From the IMG/VR virus record IMGVR_UViG_3300035212_003113, positions 1-64,000 of that record: a DNA stretch of 64,000 nt; one strand, 5' to 3'. How positions within the stretch are numbered: position 1 is the stretch's first letter; each line of letters starts with the position of its first letter. The notes below the pieces were generated by a model, which saw nothing but the letters and a program-made list of their open reading frames with translations, had not been told where the DNA came from and did no database searches. Positions 1 to 7,548 of this stretch are shown piece after piece. This DNA is from a virus. Both the position numbers and the translations under genes were made by a program.

Positions 1-29
1 CATTAGACTGCCTTTGCACGGAGGACAAA

Positions 30-494
30 ATGAAACTAGACGTCTGGTCTCTCCTCGATGCTGGTGGCGTCTTTCAATACGGAAGGTACGAGATCAGGAA
101 CAGTAATGGCTTGCTTCACCGGGATGACGGCCCTGCTGCCATCTTTCCTGATGGCACTCAGCTTTGGTACCGGAATGGCTTGCTTCACCGGGATGATGGC
201 CCTGCTGCCATAGAGTCTAATGGTATACGATACTGGTACCGGAATGGCGAGCGTCACCGGGATGACGCCCCTGCTATCATCTGTCCTGATGGTAGTTGTC
301 ATTGGTACCGTGATGGCCAGCGTCACCGGGATGACGGGCCTGCTGCTATCTATCCGGATGGTACTCGGCTTTGGTATCGGCATGGCATGCGTCACCGGGA
401 AGACGGCCCAGCTATCATCTATCCTGATGGTAAGGGGTCTTGGCACCTGAATGGCGCCTATCAACACAAGGTAGGATGGATAAGTGAAACTTGA
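30..494 (+). CDS. MORN-like repeat protein 1
   Basis: A 154-residue protein. After a short N-terminal segment (MKLDVWSLLDAGG) and a GRYEIRNSNG strand it consists of five tandem ~22-residue repeats of the form HRDDGPAIIYPDGTQxWYRNG. The repeats resemble MORN_2/YwqK-type repeats, known as beta-hairpin repeats; the function here is unknown. No signal peptide or membrane segment is visible. The ATG follows GGAGGACAAA, a good ribosome site. It opens a run of seven paralogues. Confidence 0.85.
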   Translation: MKLDVWSLLDAGGVFQYGRYEIRNSNGLLHRDDGPAAIFPDGTQLWYRNGLLHRDDGPAAIESNGIRYWYRNGERHRDDAPAIICPDGSCHWYRDGQRHRDDGPAAIYPDGTRLWYRHGMRHREDGPAIIYPDGKGSWHLNGAYQHKVGWISET

Positions 495-951
495 TGCCTG
501 GGAAGCCATCTCATCCCTCATTGCAGCCGGCGGTGTCTTTCAATACGGAAGGTATCAGATTGTAGATAGTAATGGCGAGCTTCACCGGGAAGACGGACCT
601 GCTGTTGTATATCCACACGGTACTCAGTATTGGTATCGTAGCGACCAGCTACACAGGGATGATGGTCCTGCTATTATCTATCCGGATGGTAGTCAGGAAT
701 GGTACAGGAATGGCAAGCTCCACCGGGACAATGGGCCTGCTGTTGTATATCCAGATGGCACTCAGCATTGGTACCGGAACGACGAGCCTCACCGGGATGA
801 CGGGCCTGCTACCATCTATTCAAATGGCACTCAGAAATGGTACCGGGATGGCAAGCCTCACCGAGAAGACGGGCCTGCTATCATTTATTCAGACGGTACT
901 AAATCCTGGTATTTGAATGGCAAACTCCAGAAATGGCAAAATCCAGAGTAA
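484..951 (+). CDS. MORN-like repeat protein 2
   Basis: 155 residues starting at a GTG that overlaps the end of the preceding paralogue. The N-terminus is MKLDAWEAISSLIAAGG followed by FQYGRYQIVDSNG, then five HR(D/E)DGPAxxYPDGTQxWYRNG repeats. The last ends in WYLNGKLQ, a tail shared with the sixth paralogue. Repeat units are near-identical at DNA level to those of its neighbours, which points to recent duplication or gene conversion. Function unknown. Confidence 0.85.
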   Translation: MKLDAWEAISSLIAAGGVFQYGRYQIVDSNGELHREDGPAVVYPHGTQYWYRSDQLHRDDGPAIIYPDGSQEWYRNGKLHRDNGPAVVYPDGTQHWYRNDEPHRDDGPATIYSNGTQKWYRDGKPHREDGPAIIYSDGTKSWYLNGKLQKWQNPE

Positions 952-958
952 AAAATAA

Positions 959-1282
959 ATGAAACTAGATGTCTGGGAAGCAATATCTTCCCTCCTCGAT
1001 GCCGGCGGTAAGTTTCAAGACGATAGGTATGAGGTCCGGGCTAGTAATGGCCATCTCCATCGGGGCGACGGGCCTGCTATCATATATGCAGACGGCACTC
1101 AGGAATGGTACCGGAATGGCGCGCTTCATCGGGGCGACGGCCCTGCGGTCATACTACCTAATGGCACTCAAAGCTGGTACCGGAATGGCCTGCGTCACCG
1201 GGCCGACGGTCCTGCTATCATCTATCCAGATGGTGATCAGGAATGGTACCGGGATGGCAATCGTCACTGGGTAGATAAATGA
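959..1282 (+). CDS. MORN-like repeat protein 3
   Basis: 107 residues with the family N-terminus MKLDVWEAISSLLDAGG and three repeats (HRGDGPAIIYADGTQEWYRNG type), ending abruptly in RHWVDK after a partial fourth repeat. Its stop overlaps the next start by four bases (ATGA), so translation is probably coupled. Repeat-number loss relative to its neighbours suggests slippage. Function unknown. Confidence 0.83.
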   Translation: MKLDVWEAISSLLDAGGKFQDDRYEVRASNGHLHRGDGPAIIYADGTQEWYRNGALHRGDGPAVILPNGTQSWYRNGLRHRADGPAIIYPDGDQEWYRDGNRHWVDK

Positions 1283-1575
1283 AACTAGAAGTCTGGGAAG
1301 ACATATTCTCCCTCATTGAAGCAGGCGGTACCTTTCAAAACGGAAGGTACGAGCTTACAAATAATAATGGAAAGATTCACCGGGATGGCGGCCCAGCTCT
1401 GATATATCTGGACGGTAGGCGCTATTGGTACCAGAATGGCCTGCGTCACCGGGCCTACGGTCCTGCTCTTACATATCCCGATGGCAGACAGTATTGGTAC
1501 TGGAACGGCGCGCTTGTTGATGAGCGGATCGGGGAGGGTTATCGTCAATCCGGTTCCACCGGGAAGATAAAATGA
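1279..1575 (+). CDS. MORN-like repeat protein 4 (short)
   Basis: 98 residues with the family N-terminus (MKLEVWEDIFSLIEAGG) and only two full repeats, then a diverged tail (VDERIGEGYRQSG) that does not follow the repeat. It overlaps both neighbours by four bases, so the array reads as an operon with coupled translation. The tail may reflect a frameshift or recombination inside a third repeat. Confidence 0.8.
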   Translation: MKLEVWEDIFSLIEAGGTFQNGRYELTNNNGKIHRDGGPALIYLDGRRYWYQNGLRHRAYGPALTYPDGRQYWYWNGALVDERIGEGYRQSGSTGKIK

Positions 1576-1967
1576 AACTAGATCTCTGGGAAGCCTTGTC
1601 ATCTATCATCGAAGCAGGTGGTGTCTTTCGAAACGGAATATATGAGATCAGGAATAGTAATGGCATGATTCACCGGGATGACGGACCTGCCATTATATCT
1701 CAAGACGGTAGGCACTATTGGTACCGGGATGGCGTGCTTCATCGGGAAGACGGGCCTGCTATCGCATGTCCAGACGGTACTCAGGAGTGGTACCGGAACG
1801 GTACTATTCATCGGGATGGCGGGCCTGCTCTTATATATCAGGATGGTACTCAGGTTTGGTATCAGAATGATGAGATTCACCGTGATGATGGCCCTGCTAT
1901 TATCCATCCAGATGGCACTGAGATTTGGTGCCAGGATGGCCAGCGTAAACATAAGGCAGGAGACTAG
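1572..1967 (+). CDS. MORN-like repeat protein 5
   Basis: 131 residues: N-terminus MKLDLWEALSSIIEAGG, then FRNGIYEIRNSNG and four repeats (HRDDGPAIISQDGRHYWYRDG type), ending CQDGQRKHKAGD. The stop abuts the next ATG directly. Same family and same inferred role, unknown, as the surrounding genes. Confidence 0.84.
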   Translation: MKLDLWEALSSIIEAGGVFRNGIYEIRNSNGMIHRDDGPAIISQDGRHYWYRDGVLHREDGPAIACPDGTQEWYRNGTIHRDGGPALIYQDGTQVWYQNDEIHRDDGPAIIHPDGTEIWCQDGQRKHKAGD

Positions 1968-2495
1968 ATGAAACTAGACGTCTGGAAAGCAATATCCTCC
2001 CTCCTCGATGCTGGCGGTAAGTTTGAGCACGGAAGATACCAGATCAGGAACAGTAAGGGCCATCTTCACCGGGAAGACGGGCCTGCTGAGGTATTCCCTG
2101 ACGGCTTCCAATACTGGTACCGGAATGGCGTGCTCCACCGTGATGACGGGCCTGCTGAGGTATTCCCTGACGGTAGGCAATGCTGGTACCGGAATGGCCA
2201 GCTACACCGGGAAGACGGGCCTGCCATTGTAGATCCGGATGGCAGTCATCATTGGTACCGGAATGACAAGATTCATCGGGATGATGGACCAGCTATCATT
2301 CATCCAGATGGTGAACAGCATTGGTACCAGAACGACGAGCCTCACCGGGAAGATGGGCCTGCTGTTATATTTTCAGACGGCAAACAATTTTGGTACCGGA
2401 ATGGCAAGCCTCACCGGGATGATGGACCAGCTATCATCTATCCAGACGGTACTCAGAAATGGTATCTGAATGGCAAACTTCAGAGTAAAAAATAA
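1968..2495 (+). CDS. MORN-like repeat protein 6 (six repeats)
   Basis: 175 residues, the longest array member, with six HREDGPAEVFPDGFQYWYRNG-type repeats after MKLDVWKAISSLLDAGG. Adjacent repeats 1 and 2 are nearly identical, suggesting recent internal duplication. It begins immediately after the preceding stop codon and ends immediately before the next ATG. Confidence 0.85.
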   Translation: MKLDVWKAISSLLDAGGKFEHGRYQIRNSKGHLHREDGPAEVFPDGFQYWYRNGVLHRDDGPAEVFPDGRQCWYRNGQLHREDGPAIVDPDGSHHWYRNDKIHRDDGPAIIHPDGEQHWYQNDEPHREDGPAVIFSDGKQFWYRNGKPHRDDGPAIIYPDGTQKWYLNGKLQSKK

Positions 2496-2843
2496 ATGAA
2501 ACTAGATCTCTGGGAGGCTATCTCATCTCTCCTCCAAGCCGGAGGTGCCTTTCAACACATGAGGTACGAGATCAGGAATAATCATGGCGGGCTTCACCGG
2601 GATGATGGACCTGCTGTCATATATCCAAATGGCAAGCAGGAGTGGTACCGTAATGGCCAGCTTCACCGGGATGATGGACCTGCCGTCATATATCCAAGTA
2701 GTCAATACTGGTATCGCAATGGCCTGATTCATAGGGATGATGGTCCAGCAATTACATATTCAGATGGTGCTCAGTTCTGGTACCTGAATGGCAAGCGCTT
2801 TGGGGAAGATGAAAATGAAGATCCCGAGGAATACTTCCTGTAA
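2496..2843 (+). CDS. MORN-like repeat protein 7
   Basis: 115 residues with N-terminus MKLDLWEAISSLLQAGG and three repeats. The second repeat is one residue short (IYPSSQYWYRNG), and the tail is acidic (GEDENEDPEEYFL). This closes the first MORN-like array; a non-coding stretch with the first copy of the dispersed hairpin element follows. Confidence 0.83.
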   Translation: MKLDLWEAISSLLQAGGAFQHMRYEIRNNHGGLHRDDGPAVIYPNGKQEWYRNGQLHRDDGPAVIYPSSQYWYRNGLIHRDDGPAITYSDGAQFWYLNGKRFGEDENEDPEEYFL

Positions 2844-2934
2844 GGCAAACTACTCCAGTAATCCACACATGAGGCATGCTGGCACACCATGTCCACAAAA
2901 AAGAAAATACTCACAGGACTGAGAGCTGACACGA

Positions 2935-2980
2935 CGACCCGGCCCTAAAGCCGGAGTCCCCCGATCCTGAAGGTCGAACC
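2935..2980 (+). repeat. Dispersed hairpin element, copy 1
   Basis: CCGGC-CCTAAA-GCCGG forms a 5-bp stem with a 6-nt loop. It is followed by CGATCCTGA, AGGT and CGA, which can form a second small hairpin (CGATC/GGTCG). In this copy the upstream CGACC could instead pair with GGTCG to enclose the whole element. It lies 39 nt upstream of the zinc-ribbon gene. Confidence 0.85.
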
Positions 2981-3018
2981 CGCCGCAATCGACCGCATCA
3001 CTAACCAGCAACAATAGG

Positions 3019-3231
3019 ATGGTTATGTACGACGACAACTTTGATCACGACAACTATTGCTTTGCAGATCCAGGTGGTAACTCCGCATTGCGTGCAGCTA
3101 CACGCCGCAATCCACGCAACATCCCTTGCCCGACTTGCAAGGAACCAAACCGCTTGACTCCTGCTGATAAAGCTCGCGGCTATCAGTGCGACTCATGCGC
3201 AGATAGGGATGAACGCGGCGGGGACTACTGA
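3019..3231 (+). CDS. Small zinc-ribbon protein
   Basis: 70 residues. Residues ~37-60 contain CPTC-x17-CDSC, a four-cysteine zinc ribbon, with the segment EPNRLTPADKARGYQCDSC between. The C-terminus is acidic. A second ATG two codons in is an alternative start. It has a clear paralogue at 38141-38323 (CTCCGTPNRLTDAEYTTG), which also follows a copy of the hairpin element. Function unknown; nucleic-acid or protein binding is plausible. Confidence 0.75.
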   Translation: MVMYDDNFDHDNYCFADPGGNSALRAATRRNPRNIPCPTCKEPNRLTPADKARGYQCDSCADRDERGGDY

Positions 3232-3274
3232 GTAAGAAATATCTATTCTTGTACAGCACTAACAAGGACGGCAT

Positions 3275-3571
3275 ATGAAACACGTTATTTCTGGCAGCGG
3301 CGCTCATCGTATCGAGTGGGGTTCTGCCATTGGTGAGATGACCGGGTATCGTGGCATTGCACAACTCGAGATTGATGGCAAAGTATTCTGCGCTACCACT
3401 GAATACTGGGCGGGAACCCTGCCACCCTTCTTTGAGATCCGGCCTGTTGCCTATACGGAAGACTATCGAAAAGATGGCATCACTGAGGCTGACCAAAGAA
3501 GTCTAAAGGCTTCGATGGATTTCATTAGCCGCTCTTTCTCTGGTGTATCTAACCACAGCCCGAAAGAATAA
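3275..3571 (+). CDS. Hypothetical protein
   Basis: 98 residues, soluble, mixed composition (MKHVISGSGAHRIEWGSAIG), with an AGTLPPFFEIRPV segment near residue 48. No family recognised. It starts at an ATG after AAGGACGGCAT, and the next gene begins one base after its stop. Confidence 0.65.
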   Translation: MKHVISGSGAHRIEWGSAIGEMTGYRGIAQLEIDGKVFCATTEYWAGTLPPFFEIRPVAYTEDYRKDGITEADQRSLKASMDFISRSFSGVSNHSPKE

Positions 3572-3572
3572 A

Positions 3573-3887
3573 ATGATTTCTCTACCATTTCATTCCATCA
3601 GCGAGCGACGCCCTAGCGACGGGCAAGAAGTGGCCTGGATTAGACGTGGAGCGGCATTTGGTTTTGATTCTTTCGAGATTCGCTATGATACCGCAGATTA
3701 TTGCTGGTTTGAACTAGGCGAAGATGGCGAGCACAACGGCACCCAGATCGGCTACAGCGGCGAAGAATCTCTTGAAGGTTGCCGCCTAGAAGTAATGTTC
3801 GGGAATGAAACCGCAGACCCGGAAACTCTCTGGTGTTCCATGGAAGAAATCTGGAAGATTCTTGACACAGAAAATCCGCAGCCGTGA
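3573..3887 (+). CDS. Hypothetical acidic protein
   Basis: 104 residues from the ATG at 3573 (MISLPFHSISERRPSDGQEV). This start is preferred to an upstream in-frame codon because it follows the previous stop directly. The SERRPSDGQEVAWIR segment resembles the N-termini of small phage proteins that begin with P-x-DGQxVLxW. Acidic centre. It overlaps the next gene by four bases. Confidence 0.65.
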   Translation: MISLPFHSISERRPSDGQEVAWIRRGAAFGFDSFEIRYDTADYCWFELGEDGEHNGTQIGYSGEESLEGCRLEVMFGNETADPETLWCSMEEIWKILDTENPQP

Positions 3888-4147
3888 AGCTGGATGACTG
3901 GGAGATGCGGGTCGCATTTGCTAAGGAAGACTGGCCGGAGGTTATTTCTATTATGGAATCTACCTTCGGTATCTCCCTGGTTGGCAGACCTACAAGAATC
4001 AATAGAGGCTTTTCTCAGTACCCAGAGATCTGGATCTGCATGCCACGCGGCGGCGCTGAATACGGTTGGTCAGGCCGATCCGGCTTTACCCAGGGACCGC
4101 TAGGCATTCCGATAGGCGAAGATATACAAATCTTTACCACAAAATAA
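3884..4147 (+). CDS. YxW-GF family protein
   Basis: 87 residues from GTG, overlapping the previous stop. The N-terminal helix is MKLDDWEMRVAFAKEDWPEV, then ISIMESTFGI, and later YGWSGRSGF (residues ~63-71), the aromatic motif of the family. First member in the window of a ~45-copy paralogous family of unknown function. Confidence 0.8.
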   Translation: MKLDDWEMRVAFAKEDWPEVISIMESTFGISLVGRPTRINRGFSQYPEIWICMPRGGAEYGWSGRSGFTQGPLGIPIGEDIQIFTTK

Positions 4148-4160
4148 ATCAGGAGCAATC

Positions 4161-4634
4161 ATGCTGAGCAGCCGTACCCTCACGATCATGCGTGGCCTGC
4201 CCGGTAGCGGCAAGAGCCACCTCGCACACGCCCTTGCAAACATTCCCGGAGTTTCTCCCGCTCCGGTCTTCTCCACCGATGATTTCTTCATGGTGGATGG
4301 GGAGTACCGCTTTGACGGCAAGCTCCTCGGCAAACACCATGCGGCTAATCTGGCCCGTGCGGTTGCTGCTATGGATGCAGGAACTTCCCATATTATTATT
4401 GACAATACTAACACGCAGGCTTGGGAAGCCCGCGAGTATGTTCGTAACGCGGAGCGATGTGGATATCGCGTACAGTTTATTGAGCCTGCAACCGCATGGG
4501 CGCGAGATCCTGAAGAGTGTGCCCGCCGCAACTCTCATGGCGTACCGTTGCATGCTATTCGTAGTATGTTGGCCCGCTGGGAGACAGATCTGACTGTCGA
4601 GGCCTGCCTGGCAGCCAAGGCCCCCTGGGAATAA
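4161..4634 (+). CDS. P-loop NTPase / polynucleotide-kinase-like (AAA_33 type)
   Basis: 157 residues. The Walker A motif GLPGSGKSHLA lies at residues ~12-22, followed by STDDFF (~39-44) and the Walker B-like IIIDNTN (~74-80), with R residues near YVRNAERCGY in the lid region. This arrangement matches the AAA_33 / N4BP2-like kinase family, which phosphorylates nucleic-acid ends or small substrates. Cytoplasmic. The substrate cannot be told from sequence, but with tRNAs and an RNA ligase in the same window RNA end repair is a reasonable guess. Confidence 0.82.
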   Translation: MLSSRTLTIMRGLPGSGKSHLAHALANIPGVSPAPVFSTDDFFMVDGEYRFDGKLLGKHHAANLARAVAAMDAGTSHIIIDNTNTQAWEAREYVRNAERCGYRVQFIEPATAWARDPEECARRNSHGVPLHAIRSMLARWETDLTVEACLAAKAPWE

Positions 4635-4649
4635 TCAAGATAGAAAATC

Positions 4650-5036
4650 ATGAAACTTGATACCTGGGAAACTATTTCTTCAATCATTGAAGCCGGTGGT
4701 GTTTACAAAAACGGGTATTACTGCGTTCGCAACAGCAGGGGCCGGCTTCACCGGGATGACGGACCCGCTGCCATATATCCAGATGGTACTCAGTGTTGGT
4801 ACCAGGATGGCGGGCTTCACCGGGGTGATGGGCCAGCTATTATCTATCCAGATGGTACTCAATACTGGTGCCGGAATGGCAAGCGTCACCGGGATAACGG
4901 ACCAGCTATTATCTATCCAGATGGTACTCAGGAATGGTACAGGGCTGGACAGAGAGTGCCAGCCCCGCCCGCCCTAAAGCCGGACCCGCCCGATCCTGAG
5001 CGGTGCCCCGAACGCCACCAACAAGGAGCAATATGA
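4650..5036 (+). CDS. MORN-like repeat protein 8, C-terminus read through hairpin element
   Basis: 128 residues: MKLDTWETISSIIEAGG, three repeats (HRDDGPAAIYPDGTQCWYQDG type), then a non-family tail. The tail is encoded by copy 2 of the dispersed hairpin element (ALKPDPPDPERCPE). The ORF overlaps the next start by four bases. The original gene probably ended near RAGQ, and the element was placed inside its 3' end. Confidence 0.8.
   Translation: MKLDTWETISSIIEAGGVYKNGYYCVRNSRGRLHRDDGPAAIYPDGTQCWYQDGGLHRGDGPAIIYPDGTQYWCRNGKRHRDNGPAIIYPDGTQEWYRAGQRVPAPPALKPDPPDPERCPERHQQGAI
4965..5010 (+). repeat. Dispersed hairpin element, copy 2
   Basis: GCCCTAAAGC core with CGATCCTGA 14 nt downstream of CTAAAG, followed by GCGGTGC. 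It lies inside the 3' end of the MORN-like gene and 23 nt upstream of the next ATG. Its stem is weaker than in copy 1 (GC-CCTAAA-GC). Confidence 0.8.
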
Positions 5037-5221
5037 ACAGCGCCAAGCGAATGTCTGATCTTTTTCTGAACGTCGTACTGATGCATGGCTTCCGCGAGAC
5101 GGATGAGCGCTTTTTCACAGCCTTCAATAACGGGGGCGACTTTGACCCGTTCGCGTTTGATGCCACCTATGACGTACTCATCGAGGACGTGCAGCGCTAT
5201 ATCCTCCCGCAGGAAGCATGA
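5033..5221 (+). CDS. Hypothetical protein
   Basis: 62 residues from the ATG at 5033, preceded by AAGGAGCAAT, a near-perfect ribosome site. MNSAKRMSDLFLNVVLMHGF and ETDERFFTAFNNGGDFDPF suggest a small helical soluble protein. It overlaps the following membrane protein gene by four bases. No family recognised. Confidence 0.7.
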   Translation: MNSAKRMSDLFLNVVLMHGFRETDERFFTAFNNGGDFDPFAFDATYDVLIEDVQRYILPQEA

Positions 5222-5454
5222 TGCTCACCATTATTGCTGCCCTTCTTGCCGGCGCTGTAGTAGGCCGCGTCACGGCAGCCCTGGCCGGAGAAACGATGAT
5301 CTCGAGCTACTGGATCTTCGTCATCGCCTGTCTCTGGCTGTTGGATCGCACGGTTGGTGTGACCATCACAGAGACGTGGCGAAGTGTTCTGGCTGAAAAG
5401 AGGCGCATCCGTGAAGAAGAAAGAGCACGGCACGCACTCGAGGGAGACGTATGA
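5218..5454 (+). CDS. Small membrane protein, two TM segments
   Basis: 78 residues. Residues ~3-22 (LTIIAALLAGAVVGRVTAAL) and ~28-47 (ISSYWIFVIACLWLLDRTVG) look like membrane helices, followed by a charged tail (RRIREEERARHALEG). Glycine/alanine spacing in the first helix could support packing. Function unknown; an early membrane protein or holin-type role cannot be separated by sequence. Confidence 0.65.
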   Translation: MMLTIIAALLAGAVVGRVTAALAGETMISSYWIFVIACLWLLDRTVGVTITETWRSVLAEKRRIREEERARHALEGDV

Positions 5455-5568
5455 CCACACTCGTCCAGCTCACAAAGAATGCGACTCTGTAGTATTCATC
5501 CGAAATTCATAGACAAAGCTGGCCTCGGCACGCTGCCCGCCTATTCCTAATCTACCAAGGAGTCCCCC

Positions 5569-5931
5569 ATGACCGCTGATATCCTGCCTATCCGTGGAAA
5601 AACGCTTACCGATATTACCGGTATCAAGGATGATGACGTCCGCTTTCATTGCGATGATGGTACCGTTTATCGGATGCGCCACCATCAGTCATGCTGCGAG
5701 AGCGTTGGCATCGAGCAGGTCGATGGCGAAATCTCGGATCTTATTGGACCGCCACTCTCTATTGCAGAGGTGGTGTTCAAGGAGCGAGACTCGGAATACG
5801 GCAGCGAAGGCTGGACCTTTTACCGCTTTGCTACGGTCAAAGGCTATGTCACAATCCGCTGGAGCGGCAGCTCTAATGGCTATTACTCCATCCGCGTAGA
5901 CTTTGATCAGGATGATGGTGATGACTACTAG
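5569..5931 (+). CDS. Hypothetical protein
   Basis: 120 residues (MTADILPIRGKTLTDITGIK). A beta-rich N-terminus has the pattern DDDVRFHCDDGTVYRMRHHQ, then CCESVGIEQVDGEISDLIG, and late TFYRFATVKGYVTIRW. This strongly resembles a widespread small phage family (C-E-V-I-D-G-L near 'DLIGxPL.AE'); that match is from memory only. Follows AAGGAGTCCCCC ribosome site. Confidence 0.72.
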   Translation: MTADILPIRGKTLTDITGIKDDDVRFHCDDGTVYRMRHHQSCCESVGIEQVDGEISDLIGPPLSIAEVVFKERDSEYGSEGWTFYRFATVKGYVTIRWSGSSNGYYSIRVDFDQDDGDDY

Positions 5932-6175
5932 AGGTCAAAAGTTTGTGTCTTTTGTACTGCGCGGGCACGCCCTGCCCGATCAGTATGTGCATGAATCTCG
6001 TACCAGGCTTGTTCTACTTGATGCAGGCGATAGCCATTGGCGAGCTTTCTATAAGGAACGCCGCCTTTGGAACAAGCCGCTATCTGATTGGGACTATGAT
6101 TATCTACGTCCGCTGGGCGTAGCCTTCTCGGACACAGGCGCTGCTATACGCTGGGCTTCTGGCGGGAAGGCATAA
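5921..6175 (+). CDS. Hypothetical protein
   Basis: 84 residues starting at the ATG at 5921 (MTTRGQKFVSFVLRG), overlapping the previous gene by 11 bases. Aromatic and charged (SHWRAFYKERRLWNK). No recognised family. Confidence 0.6.
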   Translation: MTTRGQKFVSFVLRGHALPDQYVHESRTRLVLLDAGDSHWRAFYKERRLWNKPLSDWDYDYLRPLGVAFSDTGAAIRWASGGKA

Positions 6176-6188
6176 GGGGGAATCGCTT

Positions 6189-6383
6189 ATGAGCCATAAT
6201 GAAAAGATGCAGCTTTGGATTCAGGATGCCGGCTGGCGAGGCTGCTGCATTGTCATCGCCCTAGATGAAGCCGCTGCCCGCGCTATGATGGCAGCAGAAA
6301 CCTGGAACTATTCTGCTGATGAGCCGCTGCGCGCTTATGATCTGGATGCCGGTTTCAAGCATGTGAATATCGGCGACCAGTGA
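6189..6383 (+). CDS. Hypothetical small protein
   Basis: 64 residues (MSHNEKMQLWIQDAGWRGCC). Contains an alanine-rich helix DEAAARAMMAAETWNY. Preceded by AAGGGGGAATCGCTT. No family recognised. Confidence 0.6.
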   Translation: MSHNEKMQLWIQDAGWRGCCIVIALDEAAARAMMAAETWNYSADEPLRAYDLDAGFKHVNIGDQ

Positions 6384-6443
6384 AGAAGTTTCTTTTCTTT
6401 ATAAACAGTAATAACCTTTGCTGTAAGGTCTACTTGTTAGACA

Positions 6444-6455
6444 GCCGATATCGGC
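6444..6455. promoter_or_regulatory. Perfect 12-bp palindrome, operator-like
   Basis: GCCGATATCGGC lies in the 93-nt gap before the HTH-like gene at 6477, 22 nt upstream of its ATG. A perfect dyad this close to a possible DNA-binding protein gene could be its operator. It could also form a small RNA hairpin. No regulator binding is demonstrated by the sequence. Confidence 0.4.
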
Positions 6456-6476
6456 AGAAAGAACAGGTAGAAGTAA

Positions 6477-6908
6477 ATGAATAAGTTGGAAAAGATTGTT
6501 GAAGGCGGCGTCGTAAAGGTTCGAGTTGTCGGCTCTCCCGGCAAGGCAAGTCATCCACTAATGTCTAGCAATGGACAATTCTTCATAAATGTAGGGGCCG
6601 CAGCCAAGGCCTTTGTCCTTAGCTCAGCAACTATAAACAACGCAATCAAGAGTGGCCGTCCTGTAAAAGGACAAACAATTAGGCTTGCCACTGAGCAAGA
6701 AGTCGACCGGTTTATTGCAGTTAAAATCTCTGCACCAGCTCATTTGCCACCTAGCCCTGCACCAAATAAGCTAGACTTTGCCCCCGGTAAACTCTATGAG
6801 GGTAAGATCGCTGCCGATGGTAGCGTAACACTGACACGCCGCCTTGCAGGTCTTGCAGAAGTGCCAAGGGATATTCTAAATGATATTGAATGGAATACCT
6901 CTGCCTAA
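6477..6908 (+). CDS. Putative HTH-containing protein
   Basis: 143 residues. The region ~35-75 (FFINVGAAAKAFVLSSATIN / NAIKSGRPVKGQTIRLATEQ) resembles the A-A-x-x-x-x-S-x-x-I-x-x-A-I-x-x-G-x-x-x-x-G pattern of NUMOD1-like helix-turn-helix segments. A proline-rich linker follows (APAHLPPSPAPNK), then a beta-rich tail (GKLYEGKIAADGSVTLTRRL). DNA binding is an inference. Confidence 0.55.
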   Translation: MNKLEKIVEGGVVKVRVVGSPGKASHPLMSSNGQFFINVGAAAKAFVLSSATINNAIKSGRPVKGQTIRLATEQEVDRFIAVKISAPAHLPPSPAPNKLDFAPGKLYEGKIAADGSVTLTRRLAGLAEVPRDILNDIEWNTSA

Positions 6909-6911
6909 AAA

Positions 6912-7118
6912 ATGAAACTATTTGCTGAATACCTACTGGTAGATAGGGATCGCAAGTTTGTGCTGAGATTTGGCAGCGACACGTCCTCTCATCACATGCT
7001 ACATATGCGGGATGTTTATAGCGTTATCTATAGGCATCTTGCCCCGCTGCACATAGCTGCGGTAGATGTATTAGGTGAGCTGCATGTTCTAGATCTGGAC
7101 CGGCATGAAGCTGATTAG
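6912..7118 (+). CDS. Small 'VLGE/D' family protein
   Basis: 68 residues: MKLFAEYLLVDRDRKFVLRF, then a helix, then AAVDVLGELHVLDLDR. It shares the layout (MKL-x-Y-beta hairpin, helix, PLR-x6-VLG[DE]-x-x-E/D-I) with 7105-7302, 7549-7758 and 21354-21566. It overlaps the next paralogue by 14 bases. Function unknown. Confidence 0.65.
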   Translation: MKLFAEYLLVDRDRKFVLRFGSDTSSHHMLHMRDVYSVIYRHLAPLHIAAVDVLGELHVLDLDRHEAD

Positions 7119-7302
7119 CTTTTATCAGATACGCACCGACAGCGGCTTGCGCTACTCGCAAGTACACGGCTCACATACCCGCGAAGAGGCAATTTTAGAA
7201 TACCATAGACTGCAATGGTTTCAGGATCGTCCGCTGCGACTGTATGAAATAAGCGTGCTAGGCGATGAGCGCGACATAACTCCAGAGGGCTTTAGATCAT
7301 GA
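7105..7302 (+). CDS. Small 'VLGE/D' family protein
   Basis: 65 residues: MKLISFYQIRTDSGLRYSQV, TREEAILEYHRLQWF helix, then RPLRLYEISVLGDERDITPE. Second member of a four-copy family. Stop overlaps the next start (ATGA). Confidence 0.65.
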   Translation: MKLISFYQIRTDSGLRYSQVHGSHTREEAILEYHRLQWFQDRPLRLYEISVLGDERDITPEGFRS

Positions 7303-7547
7303 GTGTTTGCAATCACCTTCCGGGCACGTTCTGTCACGACTGCTATAGCATTGCCGCTACGCCCCATGCCGATGGCACCCTTTCTACTGGTGCGCTGCCG
7401 CAGTCTACCAGTCCTGCCGAAGCAGATATCCTAAAACAACTACAGGAGCTGCGCGACGAAGTGGAAGAAATCCAGGAAGATTTACGCTACCTGCTATCGC
7501 ATGTGGCACCGGCAGGCAGCCGCCGTCGCTATAAAAAGCGGACATAG
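7299..7547 (+). CDS. Hypothetical protein with coiled coil
   Basis: 82 residues. The N-terminus has three cysteines and two histidines (CNHLPGTFCHDCYS), a possible metal site. Residues ~45-68 form a heptad-like coiled coil (LKQLQELRDEVEEIQEDLRY), and the tail is basic (RRRYKKRT). Likely an oligomeric nucleic-acid-associated protein, but unproven. Confidence 0.6.
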   Translation: MSVCNHLPGTFCHDCYSIAATPHADGTLSTGALPQSTSPAEADILKQLQELRDEVEEIQEDLRYLLSHVAPAGSRRRYKKRT

Positions 7548-7548
7548 T

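Noticed and set aside
36-521. Minus-strand and alternate-frame ORFs across the MORN-like genes
   Set aside because: The repeated DNA gives open frames in several phases; only the + frames with MKLD starts and coupled overlaps make sense.
30-2843. Regularly spaced DNA repeats that might be read as a CRISPR array
   Set aside because: The ~66-base periodicity matches the 22-residue protein repeat, the frames are open through all repeats, and spacers are not unique.
5451-5492. A 13-codon frame (MTTLVQLTKNATL) overlapping the membrane gene stop
   Set aside because: Too short and no pattern; likely chance or a dead remnant. The 5455-5568 gap shows nothing else I can support.
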